From positions 13,144,236 through 13,208,235 of the forward strand of contig OX453282.1 of the NCBI GenBank assembly GCA_949710005.1: a stretch of 64,000 nucleotides of DNA, in the 5' to 3' direction. Below are positions 20,996 through 33,669 of this stretch, in pieces; the stretch's first letter is position 1; each line of letters starts with the position of its first letter. A model generated the notes under the pieces. The model saw nothing but the letters and a program-made list of their open reading frames with translations, did no database searches and was not told the DNA's origin. The position numbers and the translations under genes were made by a program. This DNA is from Ricordea florida. Its lineage: Eukaryota > Cnidaria > Anthozoa > Corallimorpharia > Ricordeidae.

Positions 20996-23900
20996 AACTC
21001 AACTATCATCAAATACTGACTCATGAATCTGTAAAACTCTTAAAATTAAGCTGCCCTTAGCTAACACAACAAAAATTGGTTTGTGTATGAATATTCTAAA
21101 AGAGGATTCTATGACTTCTCTAGAAAGTCTATCACATTGCTGGCTTTGGATGGTTTGAACTGCGAATGACATTATTCGTAAAGAGCACTTCTCAGAAACC
21201 CTGTTTTCAGTTTAATATCACAAAAATAAGATGTTGCAGGGCAAATAGTAAAGGAGACGCATTTCAGTGTGAGGCAATAACATAGTTGCTATTTGTTGTG
21301 TGTGCAACTTGTTACATTCAATGACGTTTCTAGAAAATCCACCACATTGTTGGTTTTCCATGGTTTAAAAATGTGAATGACAGTGTTTACATCAAGCACT
21401 TCTTAGAAACCTGGCTTAAAGTTTTATTTCACAAAAACATAATGTTACAGGACAAATCGTGTATGGGACGCATTTCTGTGCAGCGCAATAACGTAGCTTC
21501 TATTTGTTGTGTGTGCAACTTGTTACTACTGTTTCAACACAAAGGGTTACATTGTACCACTTTACTAGACAGTCTGTCACATTACAAATTTTCGATGTCT
21601 TATTCTGCAAATGACACTATTTGCATTAAACGCTTTTAAAAAAACCTTTTTTCAGATTAGTGTCACAGAATTAAAATGGTGCCGGAAAACTCGCAAAGGT
21701 GACGCATTTCCACACAGCGAAATAACGTAGCTGCTATTTGTTGTACCTGCAACTTGCTACTTCTGTCTTCATACAAAGGGTAACATTCCATGACTTTTGT
21801 AGAAAGTCTCTTACATTTTTGGCTTTGGATGGTTGCAACTCCAAATTTTTTATTTATTTATTATTTGCATTAAGCACTTTTCAGAAACGATGTTTCCAGC
21901 TTAATATCGCAGAAATAAAACGTTTCAGGACAAATAATGAAGAGGCACGCATTTCCGTGCAGCGCAATAACTTAGCTGCTATTGGTTGTGTTTTCAACTT
22001 GTTACTTGTCTTTTCGCAGAAAAGGTGACATTCTATGACGTTTGTAGAAAGTCTTTTACATTTTTGGTTTTGAATGTTTGAAACTCCGAATGACAATTCT
22101 TGCAGTAAGCACTTTTGACAATTTATGTTTTTAGCTTAATATCACACAAATAAAATGTTGCATTACAAATCGTGAAGGGGACGCATTTCTGTGCAGCGTA
22201 GTAACGTAGCTGCTATGTGTTGTGTGTGCAACGTGCTACTCTTGTTCCCATACACAGGGCCACATTCTTCAACTTTAGAAGAAGGTGTATTACATTGGAA
22301 GGTTATGATGTCTTATACTGGAAATGACATTATTTGCATTAAATGCTTGTCAAAAACCTTTCTTCAGATTAGTATCACAGAATTAAAATGGTGCCGAAAC
22401 ATTCGCAAAGGTGACACATTTCCACACAGCGAAATAGCGTAGCTGCTATTTGTTGTACGTGCAACTTGCTACTTCTGTTTTCACACAAATGGTAACATTC
22501 CATGACTTCTGTAGAAAAATTGCAAAATATGATAGACTTTTTAGATATCACAGAAATAAAATTTTGCGTTACAAATCGTGAAGGGGACACATTTCCGTGC
22601 AGTGCAATAACGTAGCTGCTACTTGTGGTGTGTGCAACTTGTTACCTCTGTTTCCACACAAAGGGTGACATTCTACCACTTTACAAGAAAGTGTATTACA
22701 TTGTAAGGTTTTGATGTCTTATACTGCAAATGACACTATTTGCATTAAGCGCTCTTTAGAAACCTTGTTCTCATTTTAGTATCACAGAAATTGAATGGTC
22801 TCGAAAAATTCGTAATAGGAACGCATTTCCGCGCAGCAAAATAACTTAGCTGCTATTTGTTGTGTGTGCTACTTTAGTCTGTTTTCAAACAAATGGTGAC
22901 ATTCTGTGACTTTTGTAGTAAGTTTTTCCTATTGTTGGTTTCTGATCTTTTTTACTGCAAATGACATTTGCATTGCGCACCTCTTAGGAACCTTGTTCAC
23001 AGTTTATTTTCAAAGAACTAATATATTTCAGTAGAAATGTTATAGGAGTTGTATTTTTATGCCACGCAATTACATGGAATCTTTTTAATATCGCAGAAAT
23101 AACATCTTTCAGGAAATATCGTAAGTGGGAAGCATTTCCTTGCAGCACAATAACGTAGCTGTTATTTCTTGTGTGCAACTTGCTAAATCTCTTTCTACAC
23201 AAAGGCTTACATTCTATGACTTTTCTAGCAAGTGTATCATATTGTTGCTTTTTGTAGGTTTTTACTGCGAATGACATAGTTTGAAGTATAAAATATCAAA
23301 AACTAACAATGTAATACACTTTCTGGAAACGTGTTAGAATGTCACCCTTTGTGTGGAAACAGAAGCAACAATTTACAAACACAACAAATAGCAGCTAAAA
23401 TATTGCGCTGCACAAAAATACGTCCCCTTAACGATTTGTACTGCAATATTTTATTTCTATATATTAAACTAAAAACAAGGTTTCTGAAAAGTGCTCAATG
23501 CAAATAATGTCATTCGTAGTTTAAAGCATCAAAGTAGCAAGAATTTGGAAGACTTTCTAGAAAACGCAGAGAATGTCACCATTAGCTTAGAAAAAGAAGA
23601 AGCAAGTTGTACACAAAACAAATGGCAACTACGTTATTGCGCTGCGTGGAAATGCGTCCTATGTACGATTTGTTCTGCCACATTTCATTTCTGTAATATT
23701 AAATTTAAAACAAGGTTTCTAAGCTGTGCACAATGTAAATAATGTCATTTGCAGTATGAAATATCAAAAACTAACAATGTGATTATCTTTTTATGAAAGT
23801 GGTAGAATGTCACCCTTGAAATGACATAGTTTGCAGTATAAGACATCAAAAAGTTACAATGTGATAGACTTTTTAGAATGTCACCATTTGTGTTAAAACA

Positions 23901-25404
23901 TAAGTAACAAGTTGCAAACACGACAAAGAGCAGCTACAATATTGCGCTGCACGGAAATGCGTCCGCATTACGACTTGTACTGCAACATTTAATTTTTGTA
24001 TATTAATCTGAAAACATGGTTTCTAAAAAGTGCTCAATGCAAATAGGGTTTGTCCGCAGCTTAAGGTTTGTCCGCAGGTTTTTATCCGCAGCTTAAACCA
24101 TCAAATAATAACAATGTGAAAGACTTTCTTTAAAAGTCAAAGAATGTTGTCCTTTGTTTGGAAACAGAAGTAACAAGTTGCACACACAACAAATAACAAC
24201 TATACGAGTCTTCGGGCACCAGGTTATTTCTGTGATGCTAAACTGAAAACAAGGTTTCTGAGAAGCGCTTAATACAAGTAATATCATTTGCACCTTAAGC
24301 CATCAAAAACCAACATTGCGATAAACGAAAGCCTGGAAAAGTGGTAAAATGTCACCATGTGTGTGTATACAGAACTAGTTGCACACACTACAAATAGCAG
24401 CTACTTTATTGGGTTGCACAAAAATGCGTATCCTTTACGAGTTGTCCTGCAACATTTTATTTCTGTAATATTATAAAGAAAAAAGGTTTCTAAGAAGTGC
24501 ACATTGTCTTTATAGAAAAGTGGTAGAATGTTACCCTTCGTGTGGAAACAGACGTAACAAGTTGCACACACAACATATAGCAGCTACCTGCCTGAGCTGG
24601 ACTGAAATGCGTTCCCTTAACGATTTGTACTGCAACATTTTATTTCTGTGTTATTTATCTCAAAACACGGTCTTATAGAGGTGCGCAATGCATATAATGT
24701 CATTCGCAGTTTAAACCATTCAAAATTAACAACGTAAAATACGTACTACAACAGTTATAGATATATACCATTTGTTTGGAAACAGAAGTAGCAAGTTACA
24801 CCCACAACAAAAGGCAACTATGCTATTGCGCAGCTTGGAAATGCGTCCCCTTACAATTTGATCTAAAACATTTTATTAAGGAGTGCTTACTACGTTTGAA
24901 GTCACTTGTAGTCCACACCTACCAACACCTACAATGTCATAGACTTTCAAGAAAAGAGATAGAATGTCACCGCCTATTTTGAAACAGCAGTAGCAGGCTT
25001 AAGTACACTGCAAATGGCAATCATGTAATTGTGCGACATGGAAATAAATCTCCGTTACGATTTGTTCTGCAACATTTTATATCTGTGATATTAAACTGAA
25101 AACAAGGTTTCTGAGAAGTGCTCAATGAAAACAAACTTAATAGAACAGTCATAGAATGTCACCATTTGTAAAGAAAAGGAAGTAGAAAGTTTTACGCAAC
25201 AAATTACAGCTAGGTTATTGCGCTGCACGGAAATGCGTCCTCTTTGCAACTTCTCCTGCAACATTTATATATTTCATTTGTATTTAATTAAATACAAGGT
25301 TTCTGAGAAGTGCTTACTGCAAATAATGCCATTCGCAGTACAAACCTACCAAAACCTACAATCTGATAAACATTCTTTAAAAGTCATAGAACGTTAACAT
25401 TTTT
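20996..25404. repeat. ~230-bp satellite array, copy 2
   Basis: Same family as 8931-11205. The first ~420 bp match copy 1 almost base for base. Units run + to about 23280 and inverted from there to about 25404, so the inverted part is much longer (about 2.1 kb) than in copy 1 (about 0.26 kb). Units are degraded and partly deleted. Confidence 0.75.
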
Positions 25405-25448
25405 TGTGTCTGACTGATTAGCCTATGTATTTACCTGATAAACCTACT

Positions 25449-25785
25449 TATTTTTTTCTCAAGCATCTCAGCGGGCCGGAATCCCAAATCCTCAAATCTG
25501 ATTGGCTAATCGCGCGCTCGTAACCGGTCCAGCTTTTTACAATACGGACCACGGTCCGGATTTTTATCCACGCTGTTCGCGGCAAATTGAAATTGTTACG
25601 AAAAAAAAGCAAACAAACAGAAAAAATAAATACGTTATTTACCGGTCTAGGTCGGTCCGTATGGGAAAAAACTGTGCCCGAGGTCTTGAGTACGGCCCGA
25701 GGCCGAAGGCCGAGGGCCCTACTCAAGACCAAGGGCACAGTTTTTTCCCATACGGACCTCCCGCCCGGTAAATAACATATATGTA
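25449..25785 (+). mobile_element. Fold-back/MITE-like element, copy 1
   Basis: Starts TTTCTCAAGCATCTCAGCGG and ends near CGCCCGGTAAATAAC. It holds an internal inverted repeat: GTCCGTATGGGAAAAAACTG and CAGTTTTTTCCCATACGGAC around a G+C-rich centre. Copy 2 at 26238-26541 is in the opposite orientation. The family is familiar to me from coral and anemone DNA. The frames inside are not genes. Confidence 0.7.
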
Positions 25786-26237
25786 TTTACCTTATTGGCT
25801 AATGGATTTACACAATTGGCCTATGTATGTACTTAATTAGCAAATGCGTTTACTTAATTAAGCTATGTATATAACTGATTAGCAGATGTATTTACCTGAT
25901 TAGCCTGTGTATTTGCTTCATTAACCTGTCCGCTCTCTAGTACTCTAACATTTCCCTAGTTCGTTGATGTATTTTTCTGATTGGGGGATCAATTTGCCTG
26001 ATTTGCCTATGTAATTACTTTATTAGCAGATCTGTTTACCTGATTAGACAAGGCATTCACCTGATTAGCCTATGTATTTTCCTGATTAGCATATGTGTTT
26101 ACCTGATTACCTCTTCTACTCACTAGTACTTGGAAACTTGCCTTGTCAATGTATTTTTTTGATTTGCCCATTTATTTACTTGAATAGCAGATGTATTTAC
26201 ATCATTACCCTGTGTATTTACCAGATTGGCCGATGAA

Positions 26238-26541
26238 TAAATATATGTTATTTACCGGGCGGGAGGTCCGTATGGGAAAAAACTGTGCCCGAGGTCCCTA
26301 CTCAAGACCAAGGGCACAGTTTTTTCCCATACGGACCGACCTAGACCGGTAAATAACGTATTTATTTTTTCTGTTTGTTTGCTTTTTTTTCGTAACAATT
26401 TCAATTTGCCGCGAACAGCGCGGATAAAAATCCGGACCGTGGTCCGTATTGTAAAAAGCTGGACAGGTTACGAGCGCGCGATTAGCCAATCAGATTCGAG
26501 GATTTGGGATTCCGGCCCGCTGAGATGCTTGAGAAAAAAAT
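26238..26541 (-). mobile_element. Fold-back/MITE-like element, copy 2
   Basis: Inverse orientation of the 25449 element and nearly identical, but lacking about 30 bp of the central G+C-rich palindrome. Together the two copies bracket about 450 bp of minisatellite as a large inverted repeat. Confidence 0.7.
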
Positions 26542-29500
26542 AAACCTTATTATTCTATGTATTTACCTGATTAGCCTATGCATTTACGTAATTAGCCAAT
26601 GCAATCACTAGTACTCTTAAATTTCCCTCCCTGGCTGATGTGTTTTCCTGATTGACTAATGCATTTTCCTAATTGGCCTACATATTTACTTGAAAAGGAC
26701 ATAAAAAAATTGGCTAATCAATTATATTAATAGGCCAATCAGGAAAATCCCTCAGCCAATAAGATAGATAGATAGTCTTATTAGCCAAATACATTTTCTG
26801 CTATGTGAATAGATAGGCTAATTAATTAAACACATCTGCTAGTTAGGGAAATACATATACCGATTAGGAAAATCAATGAATCAATCAGGTAAATACATAG
26901 GTTTATCAGGTAAATGCATCTGCTAAGCATGTATATACATAGCTCAATTAAGTAAAAACATTTGCTAATGAAGTAAATACATTGCCCAATTCAGGTATGT
27001 CCATCATCCAATGAAGTAGATACATAGGCTAGTCAGCTAAATACATAGGCTAATCCGCTTAATACAAAGGTTTGTCAGTTAAATGCGTAGGCCAGTCAGG
27101 TTTATCCATAACCCGATCAGTTGGATAGAAAGGCTAATCAGCTAAATATATCTGCAAGCAGTAAAATAGATCTGCCAAGGAGGAAAAATTTACAGCATTA
27201 ATAAGTGGACAGGTTAATCAGGTAAGTACATAGGCTTATCATGTTAACATATACAATTATCAAAAAAATTCAAAGGCTAATCAGGTCAATACATTGGCTA
27301 ATGAAGTAAATACATGTGGGAATCAGGTAAATACATCAGCCAATCAAGTAGATACATAGTTTAATCAAGTTGGCCCATCAGGTACATAGATAGTTGAATT
27401 AGGCAAGTACATAAGCTAATCAGATAAATAGATGAACTTCTTAGGTAAATTTAAAGCCTAATCAGGTAAATTCATATGCTAATTAACTATATCACAGACC
27501 AACCAGGTATATCCATAAGCCAGTCAGGTAGATACATAGGCTAATCAGGTAAGCAAAGCTGCTAATCAAGTAAACACATAGGCCAGCTAGATAAACCCAT
27601 GAAGCAATCAGGTTAAGAGAAAGGCTAATAAGGCAAATACAAAGGCCAATTAGATAAATGGGTAAACTAATTAGGGAAATATATAATTTAATCACGTCAA
27701 TAGATAGTCTTAACAGGTATATAAATAGATCAATCAGAGAAACCCAACGGTTAGCAGATGTATTTACATCAAACCGTTTATTTAACAGTTGGGTTTGTCT
27801 GATTGATCTATTTATGCATAGGCTAATCAGGTAAAATCATAGACTAATCAAATAAGAATATATGATGATCAAGTACACACATAGGTTAATCAGGTAAACT
27901 TATCACGCAATGAGGTACACAGAGAGGCCAATACTTAGCGTTTTAATTTACCTTATTGCGGATGGGTTTACCTAATTGGCCTATTTATATACCTGATTAG
28001 CCTATCTATTTTCCTTTTTAGCCTATACATTTACCTAATTAGTTTATCTAATTATCTAATTAGCCTATGTATTTGCCTAATTGGTCTATCTATTGATCTG
28101 AGTAGCCAATTTAGACTAATTATTTACCTGATTCGACTATGTATTTACAGGATTACGACATATCCTTACCTGATTAGACTATGTATTTGCCTTATTATCG
28201 TATCTATTTAACTCACTGCAGATGGGTTTACCTAATTAGCGTATTTATATACCTGATTAGCCTATCTAATTTCCTGGTTTGCCTATATATTTAGCTAATT
28301 AGTTTATCTACTTATCTGATTAGCTTATGTATTTGCCTAATTAGACTATCTATTCATCTGATTGCCTGATGGGCCCACCTGATTAAACTATGTATCTACT
28401 TGATTGGCCTGAATTGCCACATGTATTTACTTGATTAGCCAATGTATTGACCTGATTAGCCTTTGTATTTTATCCGATTATGGTATATGTTAACATGATA
28501 AGCCTATGTACTTACCTGATTAACCTGTCCACTTATTAATGCTCTAAAATTTCCTGCTTGGTCGATCTATTTAAATGATTGGCCGATCTATTTTCCTGCT
28601 TGTCAGATATATTTAAATGATTAGCCTATCTATCCAATTGATTGGGTGATAGATAAACCTGATTGGCCTATATATATAGCTGATTAGCCTGTGTATTTAA
28701 CTGACAAAACTTTGTATTAAGCAGATTAGCCTATGTATTTAGCTGACTAGCCCACGTATCTACTTAATTGGATGAAGGACTTAACTGATTGGCCAATATA
28801 ATTGCTTCTTAGCAAATGTGTTTACTTAAGTAAGCTATGTATATACCTGCTTAGCAGATGTATTTACCTGATAAACCTATGTGTTTACCTGATTGGTTCA
28901 TGGATTTTCCTGATCGGTATATGTATTTAACTAAGCTAGTAGATGTGTCTACCTAATTAGCCTATGTATCCACCTATTAGAAGATGTATTTGGCTAATTA
29001 GGCTATCTATTTATCTCATTCGCTAAGGGATTTTCTTGATTGGCCTATTAATATACTTGATCAACCAATTTATTTACTTGATTAGCCTTGAATTTTACCT
29101 AATTAGTTTATCTATTTATCTGATTAGCCGAATTAGCCTAATTATTTACCCGATGATTAACACATACCCTTAACTGATTTGTCTATGTATTTGCCTAATT
29201 ATCCTATCTCTTTACCCAATTTAGGATGGATTTACCTTATTGTTCTATTTATATTCCTAATTAGGCTATTTCCTCCTGGTTAGCCTATATATTTACGTAA
29301 TTAGTTTATCTAATTATATGGTTAGCCTATGTGTTTGCCTAATTAGCCTAACTTTTTATCTAATAAGCCTATATATTTGCCTAATTACTTTGTCCAATTA
29401 TCTGACTAGCCTATGTATTTGCCTAATCGGCCTATCTTTTTACCTGATTAGCCTATATATTTACCTTATTAGTTTATCTATTTATCTGATTAGCCTTTGT

Positions 29501-30419
29501 ATTTTCCGAATTGTTCTATCTAGGTACCTAATTGCGTGATGACTTTACCTGATAAACCTATGTATGTACTTGATTATCATATATGCTTATTTGATTAATC
29601 TATGTATTTACCTGACTAGCCAATGCACTGACCTGATTTGCCTATTTACTTATCTGATTAGCATTTGTGTTTAGCTGATTACCTCTTTCACTTATTAGTA
29701 CTTGAAGACTTGCCTTGTTGGTTAACGTATTTGCCTAACTAAGCAATGTATTTTCCTAGTTGGCCTATGTATTTACTTGAAAAGCACGTATTCCTAAATG
29801 ATTTACAGCTTTATTTTCCTGATTTGTCTTTGACTTAGCTTATTAGCCTATCTTATTAAGTGATTAGCTCTTGTATTTGCGTGATAAACCTATGTATTTG
29901 CCTGATTGGGTAATACATTTTACCGATCGGTATATGTATTTCCTTCACTTGTAGATGTGTTTGCGTAATTAGCTTAAGTATTCCCCGATTAGAAGACGTA
30001 TTAGGCTAATGAGACTATCTATTAAATTGACAAAGGGATTTTCCTGATTGACCTATTATTATACTTGATCAGGCAATTTATGAACTTGATAAGCCAAGAA
30101 ATCTGCTTAATTAGTTTATCTATTTATCTCATTAGCGGGATTAGCCTGAGTATTTACCTGATTACTCTATGTATTTTCTAATTAGCCGATCTATTTACCA
30201 GATTGCCTGATGGACTTACCTGACTGGCCTTATAATGGCCTTGGTTAGCAGATGTCTTTACCTGATTAGCCTATGTATTCATAGTTTTAGCCTATTTCCT
30301 CTTAAGTAATCTTAAATTTGCATCATTGGCTTATGTATTTGCCTGATTAGCCTTTGATGGGCTTAGCTGTATAGGGCATGGATTTACTTGATTAACCTAG
30401 ATTTGGGTTAGTAGGTATA

Positions 30420-30990
30420 GATGTTAAGTTATTGGGTGAAACAAAAAAAATTTACTGAGTGTGTAGAGGGAAGGGAAGAGCATATCACTACAAAAAATGG
30501 AAAACACCTGATAAAATGCATGTGCGAAATATGTGGAGGAAGGAAAGTAAGTTCATTCGTAGATCACATGTGGATTAGACTTTGAAAAATAATCTTTTAT
30601 GGTTTAGACTCTGTACGCCTTTTGCGAGGGTTAGGCTTACATGGATTTGATTTCGATTTATTGGAAAGTGTTGCTGATCTTGGAACAGGATGATTTTTCC
30701 AGGATTTGGTAGTGTCCCATAAACGGCAAATCCCTACTACTCCTGTTGAAACACCCAGTCCTACCTCAAAGGGAAAAATTATGGTTCCGATTTAGGCAAT
30801 AAGACCCTGGCCTTGCTAAAACCTGAGATCTCCCATGCACTTGGATCTCTTCTCGATGAGTCCAACGAGTCCTGAGTTGCGAGCCTAGAGCCCTTCGCGT
30901 CATGATAGTCAAATCACCTGTCCTTACAACCTTCTATCATGATCACCCCGTGCCAACTGACCCTTGACACCGGTGTAGCTTCTAACATGG
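30420..30990. repeat. Non-satellite block of the higher-order repeat, copy 3 (truncated)
   Basis: Matches the first part of the blocks at 7546 and 19545 and stops abruptly at about 30995, at the 20-bp hairpin that follows. Confidence 0.65.
30451..30584 (+). pseudogene. Zinc-ribbon protein fragment, copy 3
   Basis: Open to TGA at about 30584. It keeps CVEGREEHITTKNGK and C-x-C-x2-C-G as in copy 2, with substitutions. No in-frame start is visible nearby. Confidence 0.4.
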
Positions 30991-30999
30991 TCTGCGTTT

Positions 31000-31043
31000 C
31001 TGTTCAGCAGCTCATGGCCCTTAGGCCATGAGCTGCTGAACAG
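31000..31043. repeat. Perfect 20-bp hairpin at repeat junction
   Basis: CTGTTCAGCAGCTCATGGCC (31000-31019) is followed by a 4-nt loop and its exact complement (31024-31043). It lies exactly where copy 3 of the higher-order repeat ends and the 9-bp minisatellite region begins. Confidence 0.9.
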
Positions 31044-31084
31044 AAGGGCTTAGGCCCTTAGGCATAGAAGTAACTGTAGTGAAT

Positions 31085-31985
31085 TTGACAAAGTAGCTAA
31101 AGTAAGTGTAGTGGCTGTAGTAGCTGTAGTAAGTGTAGTAAGTGTAGTAGCTGTTGTATGTGTAGGAAGTGTAGTAGCTGAACTATCTGTAGTATCTGTA
31201 GTAGGTGTAGTAGCTGCAGTATGTGTAGTAAGTTTAGTAGCTGTAGTAGCTGTAGTAAGTGTAGTGGTTGTGGTACGTGGAGAGGCTGTAGTAAGTGTAG
31301 TAGCTGTAGTAAGTGTAGTAGCTGTAGTAGCTGTAGCAAGTGTAGTAGCTGTAGTAGCTGTAGTAAGTGTAGTAGCTGTAGTAGTTGTAGTAAATGTAGT
31401 AGCTTTAGTAACTGCAATAAGTGTAGTAGCCGTAGTAAGTATAGTAAGTGTAGTAGCTGTAGTATCTCTAGTATCTGTACTAAGTGTAGTAGCTGTAGTA
31501 TGTGTAGTAAGTTTAGTAGCTGTAGTAGCTGTAGTAAGTGTAGTATCTGTAGTTGCTCTAGTAAGTGTAGTAGCTGTAGTAAATGTAGAGGCTGTAGTAA
31601 GTGTAGTAGCTGTAGTAGCTGTAGTAGGTGTAGTACCTGTAGTAGCGGTAGAAAGTGTAGTAGCTGTAGTAGTTGTAGTAAGTGACGTAGCTGTAGTAGC
31701 TCTAATAAGTGTAGTAGCTGTTGTAAGTGTAGTATGTGTTGTAGCTGTAGTAGCTGGAGTAGTTGTAGTAAGTGTAGTAGCTGTAGTAGCTGTTGTAAGT
31801 GTAATATCTGTAGTAGCTTAGTAAGTGTAGTAAGTGAAGTAGCTGTAATAAGTGTAGTAGGTGTAGTAGCTGTAGGAAGTGTAGTAAGTGTAGTATCTGT
31901 AGTAGCTGTAGAAATTGTAGTAAGTGTCGTAAGTGTAGTAGCTCTAGTAAGTGTAGTAGGTGTAGTAAGTGTAGTAACGCTAGAA
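31085..31985 (+). repeat. 9-bp minisatellite array, GTAGTAAGT/GTAGTAGCT type
   Basis: Tandem 9-bp units, mainly GTAGTAAGT and GTAGTAGCT. The period is three codons, giving Val-rich, Cys/Ser-rich and Leu-rich frames on both strands; none is a gene. The same family, inverted, fills 51850-55015. Confidence 0.9.
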
Positions 31986-31989
31986 AGTT

Positions 31990-32159
31990 TGGTGATTCGG
32001 GCCCAAGTAGATCGAAAGGCTTAGGCACAAAACAACGACAACATCTTTATTTCTGGTAGCCTTTTTCTGTCTCCCTCTCTCTCTGAGCACATGCGCTCCG
32101 TTATGTCTCCCCAATACACAGGGGTCATGTGACTAAGATGTCAAAATAGAAACACTACA
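31990..32159 (-). repeat. Putative 3' LTR of Ty3/Gypsy element
   Basis: On the minus strand a purine-rich tract TTAGGGAGAG (32161-32170) is followed by TGTAGTG at 32159, the usual polypurine tract plus TG start of an LTR. AATAAA lies at 32046-32051. The far LTR end is unclear because it runs into the 9-bp minisatellite. No second LTR seen. Confidence 0.5.
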
Positions 32160-32259
32160 TCTCTCCCTAAGTTATTACAAATGTTAGTACAAGAGAAAAA
32201 GTATATAAACCGTATTACGAACCTAATCGAAGTCTTAAAGTCTCTTGCACAATCTAAAA

Positions 32260-33045
32260 CTAAGTGCATACGTAGTCTTTTAAATTGGTGGTTTGTTGTC
32301 TAGAGCGCGCAGGTCGCAAAACAACTGAATCTCCTGGCAAAGGGTTGGGTGGAGTCTCTTGCACCTCTACTGCTGGCTGGCTTGCGATTCTCATTGGATG
32401 CGTTTGTTTCACCTTGTCTGGTTTGTGGGGTTTTTGTGTTGGCTGTACTTGGTCTTCCTTTTCAGTGTTGTCAGGTGCATCAAATTTCTTCATGTGGGGT
32501 ATGTTTCGCATTTTATTGTTTCCATTGGTATCTTCCAGTATGATAGCATTTCCATCCTTGTGAATGACTTTGTATGGCCCAGGTTCATAATTGGGTGACA
32601 GTTTGCTTTCGCGAGTGTGTTTTAGTAGGACTTGATCACCCTCTTCAATGTCGCTGAATTTATCATCGCGTGTTCTGTCTGCATACTCCTTTTTTCTAAG
32701 TTTAGCATGAGCATCTCTCTCTTTTAAGAGCAGTTGCCATTGTGCTTCAATGGCTCGATCCTTGGGGATTTGAACTCTTAAAAGTTTGTCACGCAGCTTC
32801 CTCCCCATCGGTAGTTCTGCAGGTGATATCCCGGTAACAGTGTGAGGGGTAACTCTGTACTGGAAGAGAAAGTCTGCAAGTGCTTTCCGCCAATCTTTAC
32901 CCTCTAGGCGTTTGATTCTCACGATTTTCAGTAAGGTCTCATTGCAACGCGCTACTACGCCATTGCTTTGGGGCCAAAAGGGCACGCCGTTTTTGTGCTC
33001 GACTGCTAGATATTCTAAGAAACCATCAAATTCCTTGGATGTCAC
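32260..33045 (-). pseudogene. Ty3/Gypsy integrase, core end and C-terminal part
   Basis: Contains FDGFLEYL, GVPFWPQSNG, the RVTPHTVTGISPAEL block typical of Gypsy integrases, then the SH3-like GDQVLLKHTRESKLSPNYEPGP region and a hydrophilic tail. The catalytic Glu expected after PQSNG is Ala here (codon at 32950-32952). A small deletion or frameshift near 33046-33060 separates it from the upstream part. It is a decayed retrotransposon copy. Confidence 0.85.
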
Positions 33046-33095
33046 TACAGACAGTCTCTAGTAGACCATGTGTTCTAAAAATAGCCTGCAAGGAC

Positions 33096-33437
33096 TTAAT
33101 TACATGTTTTGCATCTGTTGTCTTGAACTACCAGGAGGTGATCTCCACCTGTAATCTCTAAAAGATCAACCGACATTTCTTTCCATAGGGAGTCTGGTAG
33201 TCTGGTTGATTTCACTGGCTCTGGTTTGGATCGGGGTTCGACAATCTTGCAGGGGTGACATGTTTGTACTACTTGCTCTACTTGCTTGTCCATTTGCGTC
33301 CCCCATACTTTTTCTCGTAACCTGGCTTTAGTTTGGACCATACCTTGGTGTCCTTCGTGAGCCAACATTATGGCGCGCTTTTGAAGGTTCTGTGGGATGA
33401 TGATGCGGCTTCCTCTTATCACCACCTGCCCTATCAC
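33096..33437 (-). pseudogene. Ty3/Gypsy integrase, zinc-binding domain and core start
   Basis: Has the H2C2 zinc-binding pattern (HEGHQG ... TCHPCK), a linker, then LWKEMSVDLLEI with the first catalytic Asp and LLVVQDN. It precedes the fragment at 32260-33045 in the same direction but in a different frame. Between 33438 and 33669 the linker to RNase H shows stops. Confidence 0.8.
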
Positions 33438-33669
33438 TCACAGTTCATCTTTAACTGCTTCGTAAATTGTGCCTTGTAACTGGCTCCAATCATCTGTCAT
33501 TTCAGCGTGACGTAGCATCTTTAGTGTTGGGTCTTTTTCAGACGCGATTTCAACTTCATTTGGTACCAACGCAGCTGGTACAGCCTCAAATACTACGCTG
33601 AACTCTTATGTAACGTCAGTTTCGTTATCATGCAGCATTGTCCTTGCCTTGTATATGTGTCAACTTGTA

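Larger units (their letters stand above)
25405..30419. repeat. 21-bp minisatellite block 3 with two fold-back insertions
   Basis: Counterpart of 11461 onward. Orientation is + to about 26690, reversed in about 26700-27935, then + to 30419; the switches match those of block 2. It is interrupted by fold-back elements at 25449-25785 and 26238-26541, absent from the matching sites near 11755 and 12243. Confidence 0.8.
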
